A DNA stretch of 64,000 nt from Medicago truncatula. Taxonomy: Eukaryota; Streptophyta; Magnoliopsida; Fabales; Fabaceae. The translations under genes were made by a program, and so were the position numbers. Under the pieces are notes generated by a model. The model did not search any database, was not told the DNA's origin, and saw only the letters and a program-made list of their open reading frames with translations. The stretch lies in NCBI RefSeq assembly GCF_003473485.1, contig NC_053045.1:43194494-43258493 (forward strand). Reading direction: 5' to 3'. Positions 1 through 10,076 of the stretch are shown here, piece after piece. Numbering within the stretch: position 1 is the first letter of the stretch; every line of letters starts with the position of its first letter.

Positions 1-111
1 AAAAATAATATATTTTTTTTTAAAAACATATTGATAGCTCAGTGATACAAATCGAAACAAATTGAAGCTCTATATCTTCATACGTAATGAATTTTTCTCA
101 TGTCGCCTATT

Positions 112-175
112 GCAGACCCGTACTCGCATCGCATACAGCCGTGAATTGTGAATTATGTGACTATCCACTAAAAAA
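112..175. repeat. Left arm of an inverted repeat bracketing LEUNIG-like copy A
   Basis: This stretch, containing CTATCCACTAAAAAA and a GTACTCG core, matches the reverse complement of 2868-2933, which contains TTTAGTGGATAGTCACAT. The match is imperfect, but about 60 bp can be aligned, with the best block ATGTGACTATCCACTAAA shared exactly. The two arms lie on either side of copy A and face each other as terminal inverted repeats would. They may be transposon ends or simply two opposed copies of a dispersed repeat. Confidence 0.5.
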
Positions 176-538
176 GAGCATATGAAATAAGACTGCAATT
201 CTTGAGGAGAGATGAAGAACATTGTTAAAATGATAACAAGAGCATTAAGAGATGGATTGTTTGTACATATATTGGTCGCCTATTTTTCTTCTGTTACTTA
301 TAGATTAGTCATTTCCATTTGATTATTACATCATAATTTCATCAACATTTCAATTGAAAAACAAAGACATGTTTTATTTAATTACATCTATACTGCTATC
401 AATCAACAACAATTTTTTCTTTCACTGACTAGAGCTTACAAGACAAGGAGTACATATACACAAAGATCATCTAACAAATCTTAGAAACTGAAGTAGTGGA
501 GGAATTTACACCAAAGAACAGAGACATTTACTAGAACT

Positions 539-2689
539 TCATTTCCATATCTTCACCACAGAATCACTGCTAGCTGATGCAATATTGAATTCACTTCGCG
601 CCGTAGTAGCTGCTAGTCCAGTAATTAATACATCAGAGGCACCTCCTTTATTACGTCTTTTCTCAGTCTCAAGAATCAACAATTCCAAGCACTGCAATAA
701 GTTGTCCACAGATTATTTACTTACTATTTATGCAACCACCTCGTATACTTTTATAGTTTTAATAGGTTCAACTATGACTGAGTCTAACTGTATAACCTCT
801 GTAACATTTACTTAACAGAGATATAGATGGGACTTAATGATCATAATAGAAGCGCAGGGAAGTGTTTACCTGAAAACCAGCAACAACTAAGACGTTAGGG
901 TATCGAGGATGGAATATGACAGACTGAAACCTCTTCCCGTTTGATTGATACTCGAATATGCATCGTCTGTCCGACCAGACACGTACTTCATCTTCACTGA
1001 CAGAGGCAATCATATTCCCAGTGACGTCCAAACATATGGAATTGATGTCTTTGACGTGTCCCTAATATCGAATGAGAATCAGAGACACGGTGCAGTAATA
1101 ATAGTATCATGATACACAACTTATATATGATATGTGAAGCTCACCTGAAGTTGGTCAATAACAACCATAGTCGGAGTATCAATTATGGTAATAACATTTC
1201 GATTAGCAACTGCCAAAAGCTTCCCTGATCCAGGCTGAAATCTCACTAGGCTTCCTGCCTGAAATTCATTTTTATACAAGTCATTTTACTCTGTGATTCT
1301 GTTTTGAATACTTTAAAAGATGAGTTTTGAATACTGCAAAAATGAGTTTAAGACTAACCTTAAATTCGTTAACTAAGACATTCTTATGGAGATCCCATAC
1401 TTTAATTACATCACAGGTATCGGACGTGCAAAGAACTCCTCCTAATGGGTGAAAGTCCAATGATCTTACTGTCCCATTATGTCCAACAACATTGCAAAAT
1501 GATCTCTCGGGCTATACATATACAAATAATGAATTAATCCATAAGTTACATAGGAAGGAATAATGCAGATGAGTGAGTAGAAGGAGATGTGAAAAGAAAG
1601 AGACTCACACTGTTTGCATCCCATAATTTTACTGTTTTATCAGCAGAAGAGGTTGCAAACACAGTTGATCCTGGTTGAAATCTAACTTCGAAGATGGTAT
1701 CTAAATGTGACTCCAATGCCGTAACAGAAAGACCAGTTTCCAGGTAGCAAATGAAAGGCTATATAAACCACAATATAAGGAAGGATAAATACATTGGATA
1801 GACAAAGTGACAACAAACAAATGGATTTGAAAAATTTATCATATAGATTATTCACCTTCTTCCCAATCCCACCACTTGCTACAATCTTTCCATCCGATGA
1901 TAAATCGCAGGACAAAAGACTTTGACCGCTTGAAATACCTTGTGTTAGAAATAAAAATAAACATTTAATCAACTAAATTTCCTTAATTGTCATCTAAATT
2001 TCACAACTAACAAATATCATGTGAAGTATATGAAATGACAGAATTGTGATGCCAACGATGTATAGAATATAAATTTACATGCAAGCTCTTGAATAGAATG
2101 TCCTTCCAGAATTATTTGAGGGGTAGTTTTCCTCAAAGAATCTAGCACACCGGCTAATGTGCGACTGGACGGTCCGGGCATCTGTTGCCTAGATTTACTG
2201 TCATTATATAAACTCCAGAAATCATGCAACAATCCATGTGGTTGTTTATCAAATTCTGAAAGCACAGTTAAATAAAACTAATCAGTCACAGAAATGAATG
2301 AGAAAAAGAAAGAAAATATAATAAGATAAAGAAAAGAAAATGTAGAATCACACACAAGCTGAATTATCCATATTATATAAGACCAATGAAATAATGCAAG
2401 GAGCATCAAAGAAATAAAGATTTTTAGGTAAAATGAATTAAGCAGAAGCATACACACCAGGGGGAAAATGTCCGGTAACATGAGCTTCATTTTTGAAAAT
2501 CTCAGCAGTGTTTGACAATCCCTTCTTCTTGAGGTAATCATACAGAAAGTTTTGAAAACTACAAAGAACACACAGGATTCATATTACGAAAGAAAATGAA
2601 AGAAAGCAATTCAAGAAAAAGGAAAGAACATGCATGCATGCAGCATTGTACTCTACTCACAGTTCTTCTTTGGGATTTTTTGGATCCAT
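539..2689 (-). CDS. Compact LEUNIG-like transcriptional co-repressor, copy A (9 exons, 383 aa)
   Basis: Exons on the minus strand: 2689-2661, 2558-2458, 2255-2079, 1938-1856, 1758-1609, 1511-1359, 1258-1145, 1061-870 and 691-539. Together they give 1152 nt, open to a TGA at 539-541, with GT donors and AG acceptors throughout. The protein begins MDPKNPKEEL, then a LisH helix pair (FLYDYLKKKGLSNTAEIF, about residues 13-31) and a LUFS-like tail around FDKQPHGLL. WD40 repeats fill the rest, for example SSADKTVKLWDA, TCDVIKVWDL and SSDSVVKIWK at the C-terminus; I count up to seven. In LEUNIG the LUFS domain binds SEUSS-type adaptors and the WD40 propeller binds targets and repression partners in the nucleus. 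The long Gln-rich middle of classical LEUNIG (over 900 aa) is absent, so a co-repressor role is inferred. Exon 3 is a single unit here but split by an intron in copies B and D. Confidence 0.88.
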
Positions 2690-2823
2690 GTTAAAGGAAA
2701 TGGTTCTTGCACTTAGATGAAGAAGATGATTAATGAAAGAAAATAAAAGGAGAGAAAGTGAAGTACTGCAAGACAATAGCGAGTGACCATGCAGAGTCAT
2801 GCATAACAAGAAAATCTTTTCAT

Positions 2824-2841
2824 TTTTATACTGTGGCGGTT
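2824..2841 (-). promoter_or_regulatory. Core promoter (TATA box) of copy A
   Basis: Read on the minus strand this is CCGCCACAGTATAAAAA, about 135 nt upstream of the copy A start codon. The same CCGCCAC block followed by a TATA box lies upstream of copy D (27763-27779). Copy B has the TATA box and the following ATGAAAAGATTTTC in common with copy A. Conservation between copies supports a real core promoter. Confidence 0.5.
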
Positions 2842-2867
2842 AAGTGTGTGGTTAGTTTTTTTTTGTT

Positions 2868-2933
2868 TTTTTTTTTTGTTTAGTGGATAGTCACATAGTT
2901 CGTAATTCTTGTTGATACGCAGCACGAGTACGA
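2868..2933. repeat. Right arm of the inverted repeat bracketing copy A
   Basis: Inverted partner of 112-175 (see there). It starts just upstream of the copy A TATA box, so copy A with its core promoter lies within the bracketed 2.8 kb. Confidence 0.5.
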
Positions 2934-2964
2934 GTCTTTTTCAATTGCTCAACTCTATCTCCGC

Positions 2965-3565
2965 CAGGGGCGGATCTAGACGTTTGGTGCATGTGGGGCT
3001 ATAAAATCTAGTTAAGTTGCTAACATTGGCACTTGTTATCGACAAAAGCAAAATCAACTTCAAAAACTTATAAATCATAGCAAATGTGTTACACTTGTTT
3101 GTTTCCATAAATTTTGCACAAGGTTGTTGGCTGACTTGTTGATCTTATTCGAACTGATGAGTTTTTACAAATGTGTTGGTTCTTAACATATTGTGTTTTA
3201 TTTATAAGGGGTTATAATTATTTTGGTCCCTGAATATGTAAGGAGTAACTATAATAGTCCCTCAATGTATCAAAATTTAAAAATAGACCTTGATTGTGCA
3301 CTTTGCTAGTCAAAATAATTTATAAATACTATCATATTAGTCTTTTAATATACTTTACTTATTGTCACTTCAGACCTATTTTGACTAATAAAGTGCAAAA
3401 TCAGATACTATTTTAAAATTTTAATACATTGAGAGACTATTGTGACTACTCGTTACATATTTAGGGACCAAAATAACTATTACCCTGTTTATAATGAAAA
3501 AAAAAATAGGGAAGTTGGATGTGGGGCTTTAGCTCCACATAGCCTCTAAATGTTTCCGCCCCTCG
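2965..3565. mobile_element. Non-autonomous hAT-like element with a nested MITE
   Basis: The ends read CAGGGGCGGATC on the left and TTTCCGCCCCTCG on the right, short inverted termini. The 7-bp sequence TCTCCGC flanks both ends (2958-2964 and 3566-3572) and reads as a target-site duplication; one further matching position would make 8 bp with a mismatch, the usual hAT size. There is no transposase. A second element, 3208-3487, is inserted inside it. Confidence 0.6.
3208..3487. mobile_element. Foldback MITE nested in the 2965-3565 element
   Basis: Two arms of about 105-110 bp, 3208-3313 and 3380-3487, are inverted copies of each other (shared blocks TTTTGGTCCCT, ATATGTAA, CTCAATGTAT, TGCACTTT). 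The 7-bp TTTATAA directly flanks both ends (3201-3207 and 3488-3494) as a target-site duplication. The transcript would fold into a long hairpin. No coding capacity. Confidence 0.7.
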
Positions 3566-3572
3566 TCTCCGC

Positions 3573-6112
3573 TCTGATACTCAAAACCTATTAATATTAA
3601 GTTGATTGATAGTGCAAAAAAAATTAGAATGATTAAGTATTCAGCTGCAATAAACCAGTGGCCACTTCCCAAAACCATTTTTAACATTCACTTTTATTTA
3701 GCTTTTTTTTCTTATTTATAGGTGTTATTTTGCAAAACATTTATTTTTCTCCAAACTTCAAAGAAATTTTCTTGCAAAATTTAATTGCTCCACAAAATAT
3801 TTTCCTTTCTCTTTTATCTTTTACTCGAGATCTTCTTCCTCTTTCTTCGATCTTCACTCACTTGTCTCATTTAACTCGTTCTTCGATTTCCACGGATTAC
3901 AATTCGTGCGAACCAATTCGCAGAAGTACCACAAATTGGTGCACACGTACCGATTCGCGGTTCACATCATCTCAAGAGAATTATGCGACTATGATTTAGT
4001 GTTTTCTTCTCCTACTATATATGTAAGATTTTTGGGTAAAATGCACTTCACATTGAGTTCGGGTATGCTCTATTTAGACTAAGCTGCATTTACTCCATTT
4101 AGAGTTTGGATGCATATGTTTAGTAGTATTTACATACACAAGATAGAAAGGTCAATTAAACTTGGCAATGATTAGAAAATATGGCTTTCAATAAAGCAAC
4201 ACATATACTACTCTATTCTTGAAAATAGCCAAGGTAAGATTACAACTTTGATTGATATGTACAAATTTGGATCGTTGATTATTGTCTGAAATCATATCAA
4301 TTTTTTCAAAAAGTTGCTCAAACTAAACAAACCTTATAAAACTTGTTTCCTTTTGGAAATCTAATATGGTATGTAGATTTCTTCATTTGTTTTATATCTG
4401 AGACTCCTGACCTTTATTCATAGAAGGATCAAACATAACATTACTTTATCAAAACCCTGAAGTAGAAAAGCATGATGAGAAGCCCTTATATCTTAGGTAC
4501 ATAATTAAGCCTAAGTTGAATTATTATGGTTTGAATTATTATGCTTTTTGATTTTCCAGGGGACTAAAATGTTTGCAAGAGCATATGGATAATGTCCAAA
4601 CTTGATTGGATCAGCATATAACATTATATTCAGATTCTTATTTGGTATTTACATATTTTGTATTTAAAGAATCCTGCATATAACTAACTATCAGTATCTT
4701 GAAATTGAGAACAATTTGTCTTGATTGACTTTTATTACTGAGCATCAAAGAAATAAAGTACATGTCAATTTGAACCCAAATCTTCAACTTCTTATTCTTT
4801 AATTCAAATTAATTGATCAACTCAATCCATCAAACATGTTTGATACATCATTTTTTTTTTCAAGGATGTTTGATACATCATTGTATTCCTTTGCCGTCTC
4901 TTTCGCACATTTCCTATATTAAAGTACATGTCAATTTTGTTTCTCAAAATACAGTCTGAATGTAATGCAATAAAGATAAAGATTGTGGATTATTTCCTAT
5001 TTTTTAGCTATTTGTGGTCCTATATATTCCTACGTCATCATCAAATCTCAGCCTACATATTTGCAGAGAGTGCTAATTTTTATAGCTATTGCATTTAGTC
5101 TAAGTTTAGTCTATAAATTTTTAGAAAATGATATCCTATAAAATGATATTTGATTTTTATAGCTTTGGGTTGATTTCTTTTTTTTTTGCCCAATTCACCA
5201 AATACCAATAAAATGATATTTGATTTTTTCTATTTATAAAGCTACAACTTGGATTTACTCCGGTCAAACATCATTGGTCATTTGATCTTAATCCAACATC
5301 GCATGATTGGTGATGCATGACTGCAGGGACAAAAATCAAGTAATGATGTTTTAATATTAACCATAAAATCTAGTGTTTCAACGACCACAAAATAATCAAA
5401 CAATTGGACTCAAATGGTTAATGAATTTCATCAAAGAAAGAATTGTTTGGAGGAATCCGAATTTTGATTCTTAGATGGAACAATTCTTGATCAGATTATA
5501 CATACCTCAGAGTCGAAGTCGAACTTTGGTTTACCAGAACCCTCTTCTTATGAAAACCGGATCGTTAGCATAAAAAAAAACCACAAAATCAAGAAATGAT
5601 TTTTCAAACTAACCACAAAATTATGCTACCGACTCCCCATCTCGTCGAATCATTCACCTTACATTTGAGAAATTATCTATTAAGACGTAACTCAACTTAC
5701 AAAACATACTACTTACGGTAAGTAAATCGTCAAATAATTGTTTATCGATATTTTTTTTTTCCACAATTTGCTTAAATTATTATATGACAAAAAAATATAT
5801 TTTTCCCTTGAAAAATATTTCTACAACATAGATGGTTATCACAACATGCAAACATAGAATTATATATAAATTAACTCGATTATGTATGACAGCAAATATT
5901 TTTCACTTGAGTTATATATTTTTCCCTTGTAATCCAAATTAATTTATATATAATTACCGCGTTCTTCACATACATTCTTTCGGATAATCTGATTTGCTTG
6001 TGTCTGGATTATTTAGAAGGAAATAAACAACATGGTATTTCATCAAAAGGTTGCAGAGAGGGTCAAACTGTTATCATTTCAGTGGCTAAAGGAAAATATG
6101 ATTACTTTTGGT
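3573..6112. other. Gene-free spacer with fragments of duplicated array spacer
   Basis: AT-rich, with no ORF I would defend. The stretch 4285-4390 (TTCAAAAAGTTGCTCAA, then ACTTGTTTCCTTTTG) is repeated at 16045-16158, and the block AAAAGCATGATGAGAAGCCC near 4460 recurs near 22850, next to pseudogene C. These spacer pieces show that the duplicated LEUNIG-like array once extended through this area. The short ORF at 3730-3999 has no recognisable features. Confidence 0.5.
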
Positions 6113-6120
6113 TTTAACTA

Positions 6121-7114
6121 GGGGTGAGCATGGTTCGGTTAACCATATTAACCGAACCGAACCAAACCGTTTAAGGTTTGGAACTAACCGAACTGAACCA
6201 AAGTTATAATTCGGTTAACCGTTTGCTTGTCTATTAACCGAACTGAACCGAACTAAAACCAAAATTTTGAACCGAAATATATTTTTTTATCCTTTTGCTA
6301 ATTTAATTGTGTTTTTTTTTGTCTTTTTAAATTTAATTGCAGGGTATTCAAAACATTATTGATATATTAAGTGTAATCCATTGATAAGTGTTATATCATC
6401 TGACATCCGTGTAATCAAAAAATCAATAGACTAGTTAGAACTAAAATATGCAATCGATAGATGTTCAGTTTACACACTTGTTGCTGCCATATAACTGAAC
6501 CATATGTGATTCTTAAACAAACATATGAGCTAGAATTGTATACAAATTACTGTTAAGAGGTAAGTATGGCTTATCACATGAAATCATATCAAAACCAAGC
6601 TACAGTTCCTGCCTACAAAACATGTTCCAAAATGTTGGAGGTTCAATACTAGGACCATACTTCAATTGCAAACAATAGATATATAATCCCTCCATAAAAT
6701 ATATAAGTCAAAGCTGGTAGACGTAAGATAGATAGATATATTCAACTATTTGCTTCTAAGCACAAGAATCTAACAACAGGTAGCACGTCAAAACAATGTC
6801 AGTTTTGGACCAAACATGTCAGAAAAATTGAAATACTTATAGAGATTGTCTGAAAAACTGTGCTGAGTTTGCAGGGTTTGCAAGGTTTTTTCAATTGGTT
6901 TCATTTGGTTCTCTGAAAAATAAGAGGTGTTGTGAAATTGTGTTGTATCGTTATGGTTTGGTTCGGTTCGGTTTGGATAACTGTGGTTATTAATGGTTCG
7001 GTTCGGTTAATTAACTGTTATCAAAATAATGGTTCAGTTCAAAAATTTGTGAAATGGTTCAGTTAATTTTGATATGGTTCGGTTCGGTTATTGGTTAATT
7101 TTGCCCACCCCTAT
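6121..7114. mobile_element. hAT-like non-autonomous transposon rich in GGTTCGGTT repeats
   Basis: Ends read TAGGGGTGAGCA on the left and TGCCCACCCCTA on the right, a 12-bp inverted terminus with one mismatch. The 9-bp TTTTAACTA occurs at both borders (6112-6120 and 7115-7123); counting TA as part of the terminus gives an 8-bp duplication with one mismatch, as in hAT elements. The subterminal regions are packed with AACCGAACC on the left and the reverse complement GGTTCGGTT on the right, likely transposase-binding arrays. The interior has no transposase ORF. Confidence 0.6.
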
Positions 7115-7715
7115 TTTTAACTATCATGAGTGGTGGCGGCACCCTCTGTCTTGTATAGGCATTAATCTGTAATTTTCTTTTTCCGTTTTTTCAATTCAGT
7201 GCTCGTTGTTAAGCATCAGTGACTTATTGTTGTACTCTGTTTTGGTGATCATCTTTTGCACACCTTGTACGAGATGAATTATCGGTGGTAATCTATATTC
7301 CATTTTTACTTGTTAAAAAAAATAAAAAAATCTTTTAAAAAAAAAACTATTAACTATTTACGCGATTTAGCATGCGAAGATAGATGATATCACAGCATGC
7401 AAACATAGATATAGTTCTTTTTTCTAAACAAAAACATAGATATTATATTGAACTTTTTTTCTTTGAAAACTTCACCACATATCATTCACATTAAACAATT
7501 AAATATGGTTTGCCTAAAAAAACAATTAAATAAGGTGAATTCTTACCATGAATTTTGATTAAAACTAATACAAAATTTGATTTTATTTTAAAATAACATA
7601 ATATAATATAAAATACGACATAATTGGATGAATTTGAGAGGTACCTAAGATTTACTAAACACCCGTTAAAAAAAAGAGTTTACCAAACACATTCTAAATA
7701 ATTATAATTAGTTTT

Positions 7716-8809
7716 TTTAGACAAAAGGAAAATTAAAATAAATAAAAAAATAGAGATACAACTAGACATGAAACTTGACCAAAGTACAATTCAAAATGGG
7801 ATGCATCAAAATAAAGCATACCTAGTGGATCAACTCTAATCTATCATAACAAAAATCCACTAATCACGATGCAATCCAGAGAACCTGCATACGGGCGCGA
7901 AACCAGGTTTAAAAAAAGTAAGCCTTTGCAAATAACAGTCATGGTTTAAAAACGTCGAATGAATTGACCGCCAACACGAAAATTCAAGTGCCAACAGCTG
8001 CCTGAACAAAGCAGCAAGCATAAAAGCTCTTTCGAGCATCAAATACAAAGTGTAGGCAGACAAGATGACTAGAAACCTGGAGATCTCAACAGACCTGAAA
8101 ACATACAATTGAAGCAGTCGGGCCATCAAACACAACATGATTCAAACATACGCATAAGAACTCAAATCGATGGATGAATCCAATATGTTAGTATTCAAAC
8201 CCTTTCAGGTTAACAGAACCATACCCCTTCAGGTTTAGAAACCAAACCACATCAAAACGAGGCCAAAATTCTTCAACCACTCAGTCTCTGGTCACGAACA
8301 TCACAAACAAAAAATGAAAAATATACCAGACGTCGATGAAGAACATCTGGTGCACACACCACCAGCCACGAAACTCCACCTACCAATTACCAAACCAACC
8401 TTCGGCGCGAACAACAACAACACCAAAAGAAGGCGCACCAACCCAAACCTGAAAACACAAAACCAAGAAGTCAAAGACCCTTTACGATGACAAAATCACG
8501 CTCATTCCCCGCCAGTACATAAGGAAACAAACAAAAAGAGAAACTGGTCCAAAAAACCAGATCTGTCTCCAAACAATCAAAACCATAAACCTCCCAATAA
8601 GCCGACCAAACCATCATGTCCCTATTAACGACGGAGAGCCAGTGGAACGACAACGGAAAAGTGTTAAACACGTGGATCTACGACCACCAGAAGGAAACAG
8701 AGAAAGAAACTCCGTCAAAAAAGGTACAATGGTGCGGAGGAACGAGACCCTCGTCGCACCACCATCGATTGATGCTACATAGCGGCAACAAATATGGATT
8801 TTGGAAGAT
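7716..8809 (-). mobile_element. Retroposed LINE-like segment, minus orientation, with 17-bp target-site duplication
   Basis: The 17-bp sequence AATAATTATAATTAGTT flanks the segment exactly on both sides (7699-7715 and 8810-8826). Immediately inside the left copy is a run of T, i.e. a poly(A) tail on the minus strand. A long duplication plus poly(A) is the signature of target-primed reverse transcription (LINE, or a sequence moved by LINE machinery). The interior is GC-richer than its surroundings and has short minus-strand ORFs (7860-8138, 8471-8671) without recognisable domains; it may be a LINE 3' end truncated at its 5' side. Confidence 0.5.
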
Positions 8810-8829
8810 AATAATTATAATTAGTTGAC

Positions 8830-9420
8830 CAAACCTCAATTAAAAAAACTAAAGTAATTACCTAAAAAATATATAATCGAAAACTCAATTGTTAAAATTC
8901 AAAAATAAATTCAGACTTGCTCCTTCTCCAACAAATCGGTCCTTGTTTTCTCTCTAGGTTTTCTCTTCTCGTTTCTTCATTGAGGGTGATTTTGGGTCAA
9001 TTTTTGACCTGAAATAATCATCCCCTCTTCATCTTTTTCCTCTTTATTGCAATCTAAATAAGTGATTTTCACATAGATTTAGGTTTTTTCTTCGTGATTT
9101 GATCATCTAAGTGTGGTGGTGTGTTGTTTGTCGTCTTCTGCGGCGTTGTTTGATTTTCCGTCTTCTTGCGGTGTTCATTTGATTCATATTAAAAGATCAA
9201 CTATTCATTCAATCAAAGAATTGGTTTCAACGTTGCAGATCCGGAGACATGGTATTTCGGTCATTTTAATTTTATCAGATATGTTTGTAGACATTATGCA
9301 CTTATATGCTATTAACTTGGATGTTGTGAGTTTGTTTGCAGATTCATCCTTTACGTTTTTAGAAGTGTTGAATGATGTACTCATCGATTTGAATGAATGA
9401 ATATCATTTTTTTTAAAAAA
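8830..9420 (+). other. Unclassified segment ending in a poly(A)-like tract
   Basis: The only notable ORF, 9113-9400 (95 codons), has no recognised domain. The segment ends in a T/A-rich tract (TTTTTTTTAAAAAAAAAATA) after a GAATGAATGAATATC stretch, which resembles the 3' end of a retroposed sequence. I could not find flanking duplications. Confidence 0.25.
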
Positions 9421-10076
9421 AAAATAAAATAAAAATATCAGGCACGTTTACAATTTGCCTAGAAATAAAAAGATATGTTCACACATATATATAGGGATAT
9501 ATATATTAATCTGAACTAAAATTAGTGGGGTGTATTGGATTGAGATTTCAAAGGATTTTAAAAGACTTTTTTGTTTTAAAAATTCTTCTTAAAAAAACTA
9601 AAAAATATCTTAAATATCACCTAAAAAAACTTAAATATACATTCAAATCAATAATAAAAAAAGAAAGAATATATTTACTCATTTATTATATTTCTAAAAA
9701 ATAGGAGTAAATAAATAAAATAAAGAGTGAATATTGGAAGAAGATCTTGGAGTAATATTTAGTTTTCGATTCCCCTCTTATAGTTGGCGCCATTATTGCA
9801 CTTTACATATTTAGCATTCTCTTCACTTTCTCACTTTTTTCTTTCTCTACTTCTTCCGGAAAATACTTCTTTCATACGTTTTCTTTCTCTCTATTTCTAT
9901 TTCTTTCACACCAACTTGTGATTCTTTTTCCTTTGTGAACTTTTTTTCGGTATATATCTTGAAACCTTTTTCAATATAACCCTAACACAGACAAATATAC
10001 ATTAAAAACCCTAACACGGACAGAGAGATTAAAAGAATACAAGTGAAGTTGTTTGTTTTTTTTGTTGTTGTTTGTG

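Noticed and set aside
1682-1972. Minus-strand ORFs running through LEUNIG-like introns (also 2278-2571, 20733-20984, 26793-27280)
   Set aside because: They mix exon and intron sequence; the spliced frames are used instead.
10053-10076. Extension of the CLASSY frame upstream (FFLLLFV before MAGVSS)
   Set aside because: It begins at a TTG, not an ATG; ATG at 10077 is the first good start.
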